A model generated the notes under the pieces. The model was not told the DNA's origin and searched no databases. It saw only the letters and a list, made by a program, of their open reading frames with translations. The position numbers and the translations under genes are program-made. DNA of 64,000 nucleotides from the NCBI RefSeq assembly GCF_027460065.1, contig NZ_JAPYZZ010000001.1:62001-126000 (forward strand), in the 5' to 3' direction. Shown piece by piece: positions 18,875-26,804 of the stretch. Position 1 is the first letter of the stretch. Every line of letters starts with the position of its first letter. This stretch comes from Martinezella rhizogenes (lineage in GTDB: Bacteria; Pseudomonadota; Alphaproteobacteria; Rhizobiales; Rhizobiaceae).

Positions 18875-20098
18875 TCAGATTTCGTCATCCATATCGAGCG
18901 TTTCCGGGTCGAAGACACGGCCGTCGAAAAACCGGTCGGGGCCAAGGACGAGGCCCGTGCGCGAGGCACCAACATGCACCGGCTCCTTCAGCGTGCCTTC
19001 GAGCTTCAGATTGGCACCCGGCACGGGCACGAAAAGCGGTTTCATGGCCTTGCGGAAAATATCCGGCCGATAGGCATTGCGCGCCGCCTCCACCATCGCC
19101 GGTTCCGGCCGTCGCTCGGCGGGAACCTCACCCCAGCGCAACATCTGGCTGAAGAACCACAGGGCCTGGCTCTGCCATGGAAAATTGGCCGCCTTGGCGC
19201 TCGTCACGAAGAATTCCTGAAAACGCTGCATGTCCCGTTGCGAGGTGGAAATATAGCCCGTCAGCGCCGGCAGCAGGAATTCGCCGTTTTCATCGATATA
19301 TTGAGGGGCGGCGAGAATGCCCGCCAGCTCCTCGATGTTGGCGTCGTTCGCACACCATTCGCCGGCACGGTACAGCGCCCGCAGCAGCCCTTCCAGCAGG
19401 GTGGCATTTTCCTCCGCCCAGCCTTTCTTCACGGCCAGTATCTTTTCCGGCGCATTATGCCAGATCAGCGCCCCGGTGGTGACGATCCGCCCGGCGCCGC
19501 CGAGCACCACGGCGCTGCCGGCCGGTTCGGCGGTACAGAGTGCGTCGACCTTGCCGCTTTCCAGAAGGGCCGGCATTGCCTTCGGCAGGGCCTCGACGAT
19601 TTCCATGTCCCGGCCGAGCAGCACGCCGCAGCTTCCGAGCAGATAACGCAGGGTATAAAAGGGCGTGGAGACAATATCCTCCACCGCAAAGACCGGCGGA
19701 TTTTTGCCCGCTGCGCGCCGCGCGGCGCAGACACGAGCCATGGCCCGCCCGAAGGCCGCCGGATCCGGCAGCTTCATCCCTTCGCGGTAAAGCTCGTCGT
19801 AAAATCCATGGGAAACCGTCGTTGCCGATCCGCCGAGGGAAAGCGTGAAAACGCCGACAATATCGGCTGGCAGATCATCGAGGCCGACAGAGGAGCCGAC
19901 CGGAACCGGCGCGGGCAGATGCCCTATGTGAATGTCATCCCCGCCAAGTGCGGCAAGAACGGCGCGTGCCGACTGCTTTCGGAAAAGTTCCAGTTCTATG
20001 CCTTCATCGGCAGCAAAACCTTTTTCGGCGGCGGCTATCAACACGGCGCAATCGATAGTCGGAGAAAATCCCGCTTTAACCTTATGCCGTTCCGGCAA
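18875..20098 (-). CDS. Cytoplasmic NrtA/CmpA/NasS-like binding protein
   Basis: 407-aa periplasmic-binding-protein fold related to the nitrate/bicarbonate binding proteins NrtA and CmpA. The N-terminus (KVKAGFSPTIDCAVLIAAAEKG) starts directly with the first strand of the domain: there is no signal peptide or lipobox. No permease or ATPase gene is adjacent. A cytoplasmic ligand-sensing role like NasS is therefore likelier than transport. Start: TTG 20098 has AAGGAG 7 bases upstream; the longer GTG start at 20155 has no ribosome site. It follows the LuxR-type gene on the same strand and is probably cotranscribed with it. Ligand unknown. Confidence 0.8.
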   Translation of the reverse strand: MPERHKVKAGFSPTIDCAVLIAAAEKGFAADEGIELELFRKQSARAVLAALGGDDIHIGHLPAPVPVGSSVGLDDLPADIVGVFTLSLGGSATTVSHGFYDELYREGMKLPDPAAFGRAMARVCAARRAAGKNPPVFAVEDIVSTPFYTLRYLLGSCGVLLGRDMEIVEALPKAMPALLESGKVDALCTAEPAGSAVVLGGAGRIVTTGALIWHNAPEKILAVKKGWAEENATLLEGLLRALYRAGEWCANDANIEELAGILAAPQYIDENGEFLLPALTGYISTSQRDMQRFQEFFVTSAKAANFPWQSQALWFFSQMLRWGEVPAERRPEPAMVEAARNAYRPDIFRKAMKPLFVPVPGANLKLEGTLKEPVHVGASRTGLVLGPDRFFDGRVFDPETLDMDDEI

Positions 20099-20176
20099 AC
20101 GATTTCTCCTTTCCGGTGATTCGAAAGAAGGATCGCCCAGGAAGCGGTTTATCACAATGATAAAATTACGGTTTCG

Positions 20177-20917
20177 CTATTTTATCAGGCCGACGCGCAG
20201 CGCTTTCGCGACAGCCTGGGTGCGGTTGACCGTGTCGAGTTTTTTGGTCGCGCGATTCAGGTAGTGATTGATGGTATGTTCCGACAACATCATGATCTCG
20301 GCGATTTCGGCACTCGTCTTGCCGGCGGCGGTCCAGTTCAGACAGTCGATCTCCCGCTCACTCAAGGTTTCGGGAACCCTGAGGTCCAGGCGGCGGATTT
20401 CAGATAGCCGGGCAAAGACATGGCTGGAAATGTACAAAAGTTCGGCAAGCCGGTTGGCAGGCAGAACCGTTTTATTGCCGGAAAAGGATATGGCGCCCCG
20501 CCTCATGGTGACGTCATGAACGGGAAACCAGACTGAATTGATCATCTCGAAGCGCTCAAACAGACCGATCACCGTTTTTTTGGCGATATGCGCCTCGCCG
20601 TCGACCAGAAAATCCATGGAAACGGAAAAGGGTATGGTCGATTTTTTCAGCTGCGCCATCACCCTGCTGTTTTGCAGCATGCCCTCTTCATCATAACGCT
20701 GCAAAAGCTCGGCCGGCCAGCTGGTGATAACAGTATATTGCGACAACTCGCTCGCCAGTTCCGACGACAGGTCAAGCACCATGAAGGCGCGGAACTCCCA
20801 GGCCTCCGTCAGCCGTTTCAGGAAGCGGAATATATCGAACTGCGTGTTGAGACCGGCGATCTCGCGAACGCAATCCACACCAATCGACTGAACGGCGGCC
20901 GTTTCTGTTTTCTGCAT
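20177..20917 (-). CDS. LuxR-type regulator without AHL-binding residues
   Basis: 246-aa regulator with an N-terminal autoinducer-binding-like domain and a C-terminal LuxR helix-turn-helix (LSEREIDCLNWTAAGKTSAE near 181-200, with the conserved E, L and G). In the ligand domain the segment SWPAELLQRYDEEGMLQNS aligns with TraR/LuxR around the acyl-homoserine lactone contacts: the tryptophan (W57 in TraR) is Leu, the tyrosine (Y61) is kept, and the Asp-Pro (D70-P71) is replaced by Asn/Ser. AHL binding is thus doubtful. ATG 20917 preferred over TTG 20920. No luxI in the window. Confidence 0.85.
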   Translation of the reverse strand: MQKTETAAVQSIGVDCVREIAGLNTQFDIFRFLKRLTEAWEFRAFMVLDLSSELASELSQYTVITSWPAELLQRYDEEGMLQNSRVMAQLKKSTIPFSVSMDFLVDGEAHIAKKTVIGLFERFEMINSVWFPVHDVTMRRGAISFSGNKTVLPANRLAELLYISSHVFARLSEIRRLDLRVPETLSEREIDCLNWTAAGKTSAEIAEIMMLSEHTINHYLNRATKKLDTVNRTQAVAKALRVGLIK

Positions 20918-21128
20918 CAAAGCTGTTCTTCGAGAATGAGAAAATGCCGCCGCAAAGGCCCAGCCCCTGCCCGGAAATTGTGGGGGATGTTACTCAGCAA
21001 ATCGATTCCTGCAAACAAAAGTTGAAAGTTTAATTCCGAATAGTCGAAAATAATGTCTAACGCACATGTATGGGTGTCCTGCCAGCCGGTTTGGCGGGGA
21101 AAATCCGACAGGTGCGCGCCGTTTTCTC

Positions 21129-21968
21129 TCAATCATCCGCAACCGGGGATAATCTGCAGGCGAGTTCCGCAGAGATTTTATCCGCCGTTTCGCGCACCAG
21201 AGGCCCCCAGTTGCGCAGCTGCTCCGCATCCACCCGGTAGGCGGGGCCGGTGACCGAGATCGCCGCCAGAAAATTGCGGCCCGGCGCCCGGACCGGCGCG
21301 GCGACGCAATGAATTCCGATCTCGTGTTCCTGTAGGTCAAAACCATAACCATTGTCGCTGATGGCGGCGATATCGGCCATGAGGGCTTCCGGCGTTATCA
21401 GCGTCGCCTCCGTGAAACGGTGAAACTCCATTCCTGCAGCCAGTTCCGCCAGCTCATCGGCGGGCAGCAGCGACAGTGCCGCCTTGCCCACCCCCGTGCA
21501 ATAGGCCGGCGAGGTTTTGCCGACCTGCGAATGCATGCGCAATGTATGGCGGCCTTCCATCTTGTCGAGGTAGGTGACCTGCCCGCCGTTCAGAACGGCG
21601 AGATGCACGGATTCCTGCGTCGCTTCCTGCAACGCCGAAAGATGGGGGGCCGCGACGCTGCGCAGATCATTGCCGCTCCAGGCTTTCGCCGCCAGTTGCA
21701 GGAGCCTCAGCCCAACCGCATAGGTCTGATCCGCCGTATGATCCACCAGGCCTTCGGCAACGAGATGGGCGAGCTGGCGGTGAACCGTGCCGCGCGGCTG
21801 GCCACAGGCCTCGACGACATCGGTAAAACGCATCGGCTTTTCAGCAAAGGCGATCAGTTCCAGCAGCGAGACGACCTTGCCGAGCGTACCTGTGGTATTT
21901 TCGGTTTTCTGTTGCGAGACCGGAACCGCATCGTGCTTTCCGCCATTGGCTTTTTTATCGTTGGGCAT
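21129..21968 (-). CDS. IclR-family regulator of the galactose catabolism operon
   Basis: 279-aa IclR-type regulator. Residues ~25-90 form the winged helix (LGKVVSLLELIAFAEKPMRF onward); the C-terminal ~170 residues form the effector-binding domain (VHLAVLNGG, then SPAYCTGVGKAAL, and EHEIGIHCVAAPV), typically sensing small sugars or acids. It reads divergently from the dgo operon and probably controls it and itself through the palindrome at 22039-22055. Effector plausibly 2-keto-3-deoxygalactonate or galactonate. Start ATG 21968; the frame is open to 22025 but the extension would run into the operator region. Confidence 0.88.
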   Translation of the reverse strand: MPNDKKANGGKHDAVPVSQQKTENTTGTLGKVVSLLELIAFAEKPMRFTDVVEACGQPRGTVHRQLAHLVAEGLVDHTADQTYAVGLRLLQLAAKAWSGNDLRSVAAPHLSALQEATQESVHLAVLNGGQVTYLDKMEGRHTLRMHSQVGKTSPAYCTGVGKAALSLLPADELAELAAGMEFHRFTEATLITPEALMADIAAISDNGYGFDLQEHEIGIHCVAAPVRAPGRNFLAAISVTGPAYRVDAEQLRNWGPLVRETADKISAELACRLSPVADD

Positions 21969-22019
21969 CGCACATCCACCGTCATCTGCCTTGACATAAG
22001 CGTAACGCCAAGAGAATAA

Positions 22020-22055
22020 TTCCATTTAGTAAAATCTAGTTCCAAATAATGGAAC
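22020..22055. promoter_or_regulatory. Probable IclR operator between divergent genes
   Basis: A perfect inverted repeat GTTCCA-AATAA-TGGAAC lies at 22039-22055. A second half-site TTCCATT at 22020-22026 pairs with AATGGAA of the same region. It lies 32 bases before the SDR start and 71 bases from the IclR start, in an AT-rich stretch that should contain both promoters. The size and symmetry fit IclR-family operators. Confidence 0.6.
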
Positions 22056-22086
22056 AATCAAGCTTTCCGTGGACGAGATAAAGCCG

Positions 22087-22851
22087 ATGATGCAAGCCCA
22101 ATTTCCAGACCTCAAGGATGCGGGCGTGCTCGTCACGGGCGGCGGTTCGGGCATCGGGGCATCGCTGGTCGAAGCCTTCGCGATGCAGGGGGCGAGGGTT
22201 TCGTTCATCGACATCGCCGAAGAGCCGAGCGTAGCGCTTGTGGAACGGCTTGCGGCGACGGTGCCTCACCCGGTCCATTATTTCAGGGCCGATCTCAGGG
22301 ATATCCAAGCCATCAAGCGCACGGTGGATATGGCTGCCTCCGCCACCGGCGGTATCAAGGTGCTGGTCAACAATGCCGCATGGGATGATCGTCACGACGT
22401 AGACAGCGTCACCGAAGCCTATTGGGACGCCAATCAGGCAGTCAATCTCAAGCAGATGTTCTTCACGGTTCAGGCGGCCCTTCCCCATCTGCGACAGGCG
22501 AAGAACGCGTCGATCGTCAATTTTTCGTCGATCTCGTTTCTGCTGAACATGGGCGAGTTGCCTTCCTATGCAGCGGCAAAAGCCGGCATTATCGGCCTCA
22601 CAAAGAGCCTTGCCGGCAGGCTGGGGCCGGAGAATATCCGCGTCAATACGCTCCTGCCGGGCATGATCGTGACGGAGCGGCAGAAGGAACTTTGGCTGAC
22701 GGATGAGGGCATCACGGCCACCACGGCGCGGCAGTGCCTGAAGCGGACGCTCGTCGCTGCCGATCTTTCCGGGCCGTGCCTGTTTCTCGCATCATCGGCA
22801 TCGAGCGCCATCACGGCGCAATCCATTATCGTAGACGGAGGCCTTTTATAA
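22087..22851 (+). CDS. SDR-family dehydrogenase, probable D-galactose 1-dehydrogenase
   Basis: Short-chain dehydrogenase (~254 aa). Cofactor motif TGGGSGIG near residue 18, NNAA after strand 4, catalytic Ser in FSSIS and YAAAK (Tyr, Lys), and a C-terminal DGG typical of classical SDRs. The operon also holds KDGal kinase, KDPGal aldolase and a sugar lactonase, so oxidation of D-galactose (or a related aldose such as L-fucose/L-arabinose) to the lactone is the likely step. Start is ATG 22087 or 22090; a GTG at 22069 is possible. Its stop overlaps the dgoK start by one base (TAATG). Confidence 0.8.
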   Translation: MMQAQFPDLKDAGVLVTGGGSGIGASLVEAFAMQGARVSFIDIAEEPSVALVERLAATVPHPVHYFRADLRDIQAIKRTVDMAASATGGIKVLVNNAAWDDRHDVDSVTEAYWDANQAVNLKQMFFTVQAALPHLRQAKNASIVNFSSISFLLNMGELPSYAAAKAGIIGLTKSLAGRLGPENIRVNTLLPGMIVTERQKELWLTDEGITATTARQCLKRTLVAADLSGPCLFLASSASSAITAQSIIVDGGLL

Positions 22852-23765
22852 TGTCCGAACCCGCTTTTATCGCCGTTGACTGGGGCACGACCAGTTTCCG
22901 GCTCTGGCTTCTCAGCCGATCGGGCGCGGTGCTTGCCGAACGGCGCAGCGCGGAAGGCATGACGACCGCCATGCGGACAGGTTTTGCCGACGTGTTGCAA
23001 GCGCATCTCGACGCCATCGGCGCGCCGTCAGATTTGCCGGTTCTCGTCTGCGGCATGGCGGGTGCGCGGCAGGGCTGGGTCGAGGCGGGTTATATCGATG
23101 TGCCGGCCCCGCTTTCAGCAGTTCTGAAAGGTGCCGTTCGGGTGCCGGGTCAGGCACGGGACGTGCGCATCCTGCCGGGTCTCGCGCAGCGGGACAAAGA
23201 AGCGCCCGACGTGATGCGTGGTGAAGAAACGCAATTGCTCGGTGCTCTTTCTTCAGGAGATAGTGGAGAAAAACTCGTCTGCATGCCCGGCACCCATTCC
23301 AAATGGGTGACAGTCAAGGATGGCGGCGTGACCCACTTCGCCACCTTCATGACCGGCGAACTCTTCGAAGCCATCTCCAAACAGACAATTCTTTCGCACG
23401 CGGTGGCAGAGGCCGAAGCCTTCACCGGCGCGCATGAGGCTTTCACGGCGGCCGTTCGTAATATCTACGCCCATCCCGAGCTTGCCACCAATCGCCTGTT
23501 CACCCTGCGATCCGGCCAATTGCTGCACGGGTTGACCGCGACCGATGCCAAGGCAAGGCTTTCCGGCATCATGATCGGGCTGGAAATCGCTGGCGCTCAT
23601 TCGCAGGCAAAGCGCGAGACGCCGGTGGTGCTGATCGGCTCCGGCGCACTCGGCGCGCTTTATCAAGGTGCCTTCACCGCCCTTGATATCCACTATACGG
23701 TCATTGATGCAGACGAAGCCGTGCGGCGCGGATTGCTGGCCGCTGCAAATGCCATCTGGCCATAA
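22851..23765 (+). CDS. dgoK: 2-dehydro-3-deoxygalactonokinase
   Basis: 304-aa sugar-acid kinase phosphorylating 2-keto-3-deoxygalactonate with ATP. The N-terminal phosphate-binding motif is VDWGTTSFRLWLL (residues 8-20), as in the DgoK family. Further conserved segments are CGMAGARQGWVEAGY and CMPGTHSKWV. Translationally coupled to the upstream dehydrogenase through TAATG, and 15 bases before dgoA. Confidence 0.93.
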   Translation: MSEPAFIAVDWGTTSFRLWLLSRSGAVLAERRSAEGMTTAMRTGFADVLQAHLDAIGAPSDLPVLVCGMAGARQGWVEAGYIDVPAPLSAVLKGAVRVPGQARDVRILPGLAQRDKEAPDVMRGEETQLLGALSSGDSGEKLVCMPGTHSKWVTVKDGGVTHFATFMTGELFEAISKQTILSHAVAEAEAFTGAHEAFTAAVRNIYAHPELATNRLFTLRSGQLLHGLTATDAKARLSGIMIGLEIAGAHSQAKRETPVVLIGSGALGALYQGAFTALDIHYTVIDADEAVRRGLLAAANAIWP

Positions 23766-23780
23766 GAAGAAAGATCGACC

Positions 23781-24410
23781 ATGCGTATTCCCTTCCCTTC
23801 CATCAAATATCCGCTGATCGCCATTCTGCGCGGCCTGAAACCCGAGGAAACCGAAGGCGTCGTCGGCGCGCTGATCGAGACCGGCTTTCGCGCCATCGAA
23901 ATTCCGCTCAACTCGCCCGATCCGTTCCGCTCGATCGAGATCGCCGCTAGGATGGCGCCGGCCGATTGCCTGATCGGCGCCGGCACCGTGCTCAGCGTGG
24001 AAGACGTGGCATCGCTGGATGCGGCGGGCGGAAAGCTGATGGTGAGCCCGAATGCCGATGCCGAGGTCATTACTGCCGCGCGGGAAAAAGGCATGGTAAC
24101 GATGCCGGGTGTTCTCACCCCCACCGAAGCGCTGGTGGCCGCAAAGGCCGGAGCAACCGGGCTGAAGTTCTTTCCCGCCAGCATCATCGGCCCGGCCGGC
24201 ATCAATGCCATCAGGACGATCCTGCCGAAAGACCTGATCATCGCCGCAGTCGGCGGTGTCTCGGACAAGAATTTTTCCGACTATACCTCGGCCGGCATTC
24301 TGGCTTTCGGTCTTGGGACCAGCCTTTACAAGCCCGGCATGACAGCGGCGGAGGTGCGTGAACGCGCCATCGTCACACTTACGGCCTATGATGCAGCCAT
24401 CGGAGGATAA
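23781..24410 (+). CDS. dgoA: 2-dehydro-3-deoxy-6-phosphogalactonate aldolase
   Basis: 209-aa class I KDPG/KDPGal aldolase, splitting KDPGal into pyruvate and glyceraldehyde 3-phosphate. The Schiff-base lysine is in GLKFFPAS, preceded by the conserved glutamate in IEIPLNSP and the phosphate-binding GAGTVLS. The operon partner DgoK points to the galactonate rather than the gluconate epimer. The lactonase gene starts 4 bases after the stop. Confidence 0.92.
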   Translation: MRIPFPSIKYPLIAILRGLKPEETEGVVGALIETGFRAIEIPLNSPDPFRSIEIAARMAPADCLIGAGTVLSVEDVASLDAAGGKLMVSPNADAEVITAAREKGMVTMPGVLTPTEALVAAKAGATGLKFFPASIIGPAGINAIRTILPKDLIIAAVGGVSDKNFSDYTSAGILAFGLGTSLYKPGMTAAEVRERAIVTLTAYDAAIGG

Positions 24411-24414
24411 GAGC

Positions 24415-25302
24415 TTGGCAACCGTTTTTCCCTTTGCAGGACGTGTTCTGGACGAAACGCCAATGCTGCTTGGCGAAGGCCCAACCTTCGACCCGGTCAG
24501 CGGCACCGCCTGGTGGTTCAATATTCTCGAGCGCGAGTTGCATGAGCTGCATCTTGCCTCCGGCCGTAAGACCGTGCACGCCCTGCCCTTCATGGGCAGC
24601 GCACTCGCCAAGATCAGCGACAGCAAGCAGCTGATCGCCTCCGATGATGGGCTTTTCCTGCGCGACACCGCCACCGGCGTGCTGACATTGCATGCGGAGC
24701 TGGAAAGCGACCTGCCCGGCAACCGCTCCAATGACGGGCGCATGCACCCATCCGGCGCGCTGTGGATCGGCACCATGGGCCGCAAGGCAGAGACCGGCGC
24801 CGGCAGCATCTATCATATTGCCAAGGGCACGGTGACGAAGCTTTTCGCGGATATCAGCATTCCGAATTCGATCTGCTTCTCCCCCGACGGCGCAACGGGA
24901 TATTATGTCGATACCAAGGTGAACAGGCTGATGCGGGTGCCGCTTGATGCTGAGACCGGCGTTCCGACCGGCAAGGCTGACGTCTTCATCGATTCCACCG
25001 GCATCAAGGGCGGCGTGGACGGATCGGTCTGCGATGCCGAAGGGCATATCTGGAACGCCCGTTGGGGTGAAGGTGCGGTCGATCGTTACGATACGGATGG
25101 CAATCACATCGCCCGATACGAGGTGCCCGGCAAACAGACAACCTGCCCGGCCTTCATCGGCCCCGACGCTTCGCGCCTGCTTGTCACCTCCGCCCGCGAA
25201 CATCTCGATGACGACGCCATTGCCGCAAATCCGCAGCATGGTCTGACGTTCGAACTCGGTATCGAGGTCAAAGGCCGGTTCGAGCCGCTTTACAGGCTCT
25301 GA
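24415..25302 (+). CDS. SMP-30/gluconolactonase-family sugar lactonase
   Basis: 295-aa six-bladed beta propeller hydrolase, probably opening D-galactono-lactone to galactonate. Family metal-site segments are seen: LGEGPTFDPV (Glu), then SNDGRMHPSGALWIGTMG (Asn, Asp) and VDGSVCDAEGHIWNARWG. Start: TTG 24415 lies 7 bases after GGAGGA (24402-24407); upstream ATG codons at 24388 and 24391 lie inside dgoA and lack a better site. Last gene of the operon. No galactonate dehydratase or sugar transporter is present here. Confidence 0.85.
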   Translation: MATVFPFAGRVLDETPMLLGEGPTFDPVSGTAWWFNILERELHELHLASGRKTVHALPFMGSALAKISDSKQLIASDDGLFLRDTATGVLTLHAELESDLPGNRSNDGRMHPSGALWIGTMGRKAETGAGSIYHIAKGTVTKLFADISIPNSICFSPDGATGYYVDTKVNRLMRVPLDAETGVPTGKADVFIDSTGIKGGVDGSVCDAEGHIWNARWGEGAVDRYDTDGNHIARYEVPGKQTTCPAFIGPDASRLLVTSAREHLDDDAIAANPQHGLTFELGIEVKGRFEPLYRL

Positions 25303-25321
25303 GGCGCGGAAGGCTCCCCTG

Positions 25322-25348
25322 GACATTCGCGGCCGGTCCGCGAATGTC
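25322..25348. terminator. Convergent hairpin between the lactonase and GGDEF-EAL genes
   Basis: Perfect 11-bp arms GACATTCGCGG / CCGCGAATGTC around a CCGGT loop, in the 63-base gap between convergent genes. No T-run on either side, so it may act as an RNA end-protecting hairpin or a weak terminator. Confidence 0.55.
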
Positions 25349-25365
25349 ACTGAACCCGGAATGTC

Positions 25366-26718
25366 TCAGGAAATATCCGACAATATCTCGCGATAATTCT
25401 CGTGCAGGTAACGCTGGGTCGCGGCGGCGTCGGCGGGGCGGCCGTAGAAATAGCCCTGCCCCATGGCACAACCAAGCGCGCGCAGCTTTTCCTCCTCCAC
25501 CCGCTCCTCGATCCCCTCGGCCACGACCTCGAGATCAAGTCCCTCGCACATGGCGACGATGGCCTTGATGATGTGTTCGGAGGGGCGGTCGCTGCTGATG
25601 CGGGAGACGAAGGCGCGGTCGATCTTCACCTTGTCGAAGGTGAAATCGCGCAGGCGGCCAAGGCTCGACTGGCCGGTGCCGAAATCGTCGAGCGAGATGC
25701 GGACGCCTGCACTCTGCAATTCGCTGATGATGCGCTGCGCGGTATCGGCGGATGTCATGACCGCCGTTTCGGTGATCTCCAGCTCCAGCCGATGCGGATC
25801 AAGCCCGACACGCGAGAGAATGGAGAGAATATTGTCCGATGTGCTCGGGTCCATCAATTGCGCGGAAGACAGGTTGAAGGACAGGAAAAGCTCACGTGGC
25901 CAAAACAGGGCCGCTTCCGCCGCTTTGCGCAGCAGGGCTTCCGACAGCGCATCGATGAAACCGCGCTCTTCGGCAAGCGGCACGAAGACCGCCGGCGACA
26001 CGAAACCGAGATCGGGATCGTTCCAGCGGGCGAGCGCCTCGAAACCGATGACCTTCGCCTCCTCCAGCCGGACGATCGGCTGGAAATGCACGTCGATCGC
26101 ATCGGTGATGATGGCGTTTCTAAGCGCCTGTTCCAGCTGCGTGGCGCGCTTCATCTCCTGCGCGATTTCCCGCGAATAGACGGTGATCTGGCCCCGGCCG
26201 CGTCGCTTCGAGCGGTAGAGCGCGGTCTCGGCGCTTTTCAGCAGATCCTCGTATTCATCGCCCGCGAAGGGATAAATGGCAAAACCGAAAGAGGAGGACA
26301 GGCGGACGTTGCGATCGCCGAGATCGTAAGGGGCCGACAGCACGTCCTTGATCATGTTGCCAATGCGCTCCGCGCCGGTGCGCTCGAAAACCAGCGGCAG
26401 CACGAAGGCGAATTCGTCACCGTCATGGCGCGTCACGATGGCGCCATCGGGAATGCAGGCCTTCAGCCGGTGCGCCACCTGGCACAGGATTTCGTCGCCC
26501 GCCTGGACGCCGAAAAGATCGTTGATGGGTTTGAAACCGTCGATATTGGCAATGCCGACCGTAAAGGGCGCCGGATCGCTGGATCGTTCACTGGCAAGCA
26601 TGCGAATCTTGTCTCGCAGACGGTAGCGGTTGCCGAGCCCCGTCAGCGGATCACTGTAGGCCATCGCCTGCAGCTCGTTCTGGCTGACCTGCAACGATTG
26701 CGGCTCTGCCCGTTTCAT
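25366..26718 (-). CDS. GGDEF-EAL cyclic di-GMP protein
   Basis: 450-aa soluble protein with a diguanylate cyclase domain (~15-180) followed by a phosphodiesterase domain (~195-445). The cyclase signature reads DGDEF (99-103) instead of GGDEF, so synthesis activity is uncertain. The EAL domain keeps EAL (227-229), the NLS segment, the ITE motif (EITETAV) and DDFGTGQSSL, so c-di-GMP hydrolysis is likely. No sensory domain or membrane helix precedes it. It follows the PAS/receiver gene by 86 bases on the same strand, which may supply the signal input. Confidence 0.9.
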   Translation of the reverse strand: MKRAEPQSLQVSQNELQAMAYSDPLTGLGNRYRLRDKIRMLASERSSDPAPFTVGIANIDGFKPINDLFGVQAGDEILCQVAHRLKACIPDGAIVTRHDGDEFAFVLPLVFERTGAERIGNMIKDVLSAPYDLGDRNVRLSSSFGFAIYPFAGDEYEDLLKSAETALYRSKRRGRGQITVYSREIAQEMKRATQLEQALRNAIITDAIDVHFQPIVRLEEAKVIGFEALARWNDPDLGFVSPAVFVPLAEERGFIDALSEALLRKAAEAALFWPRELFLSFNLSSAQLMDPSTSDNILSILSRVGLDPHRLELEITETAVMTSADTAQRIISELQSAGVRISLDDFGTGQSSLGRLRDFTFDKVKIDRAFVSRISSDRPSEHIIKAIVAMCEGLDLEVVAEGIEERVEEEKLRALGCAMGQGYFYGRPADAAATQRYLHENYREILSDIS

Positions 26719-26804
26719 TCCTGCATCTCGTGAATCCTGTGTCGACCGCGCTCACAATGCAGGGCAAGTATTAAAAAAGCCATAGCCTCCCGGCAATGGA
26801 AATT

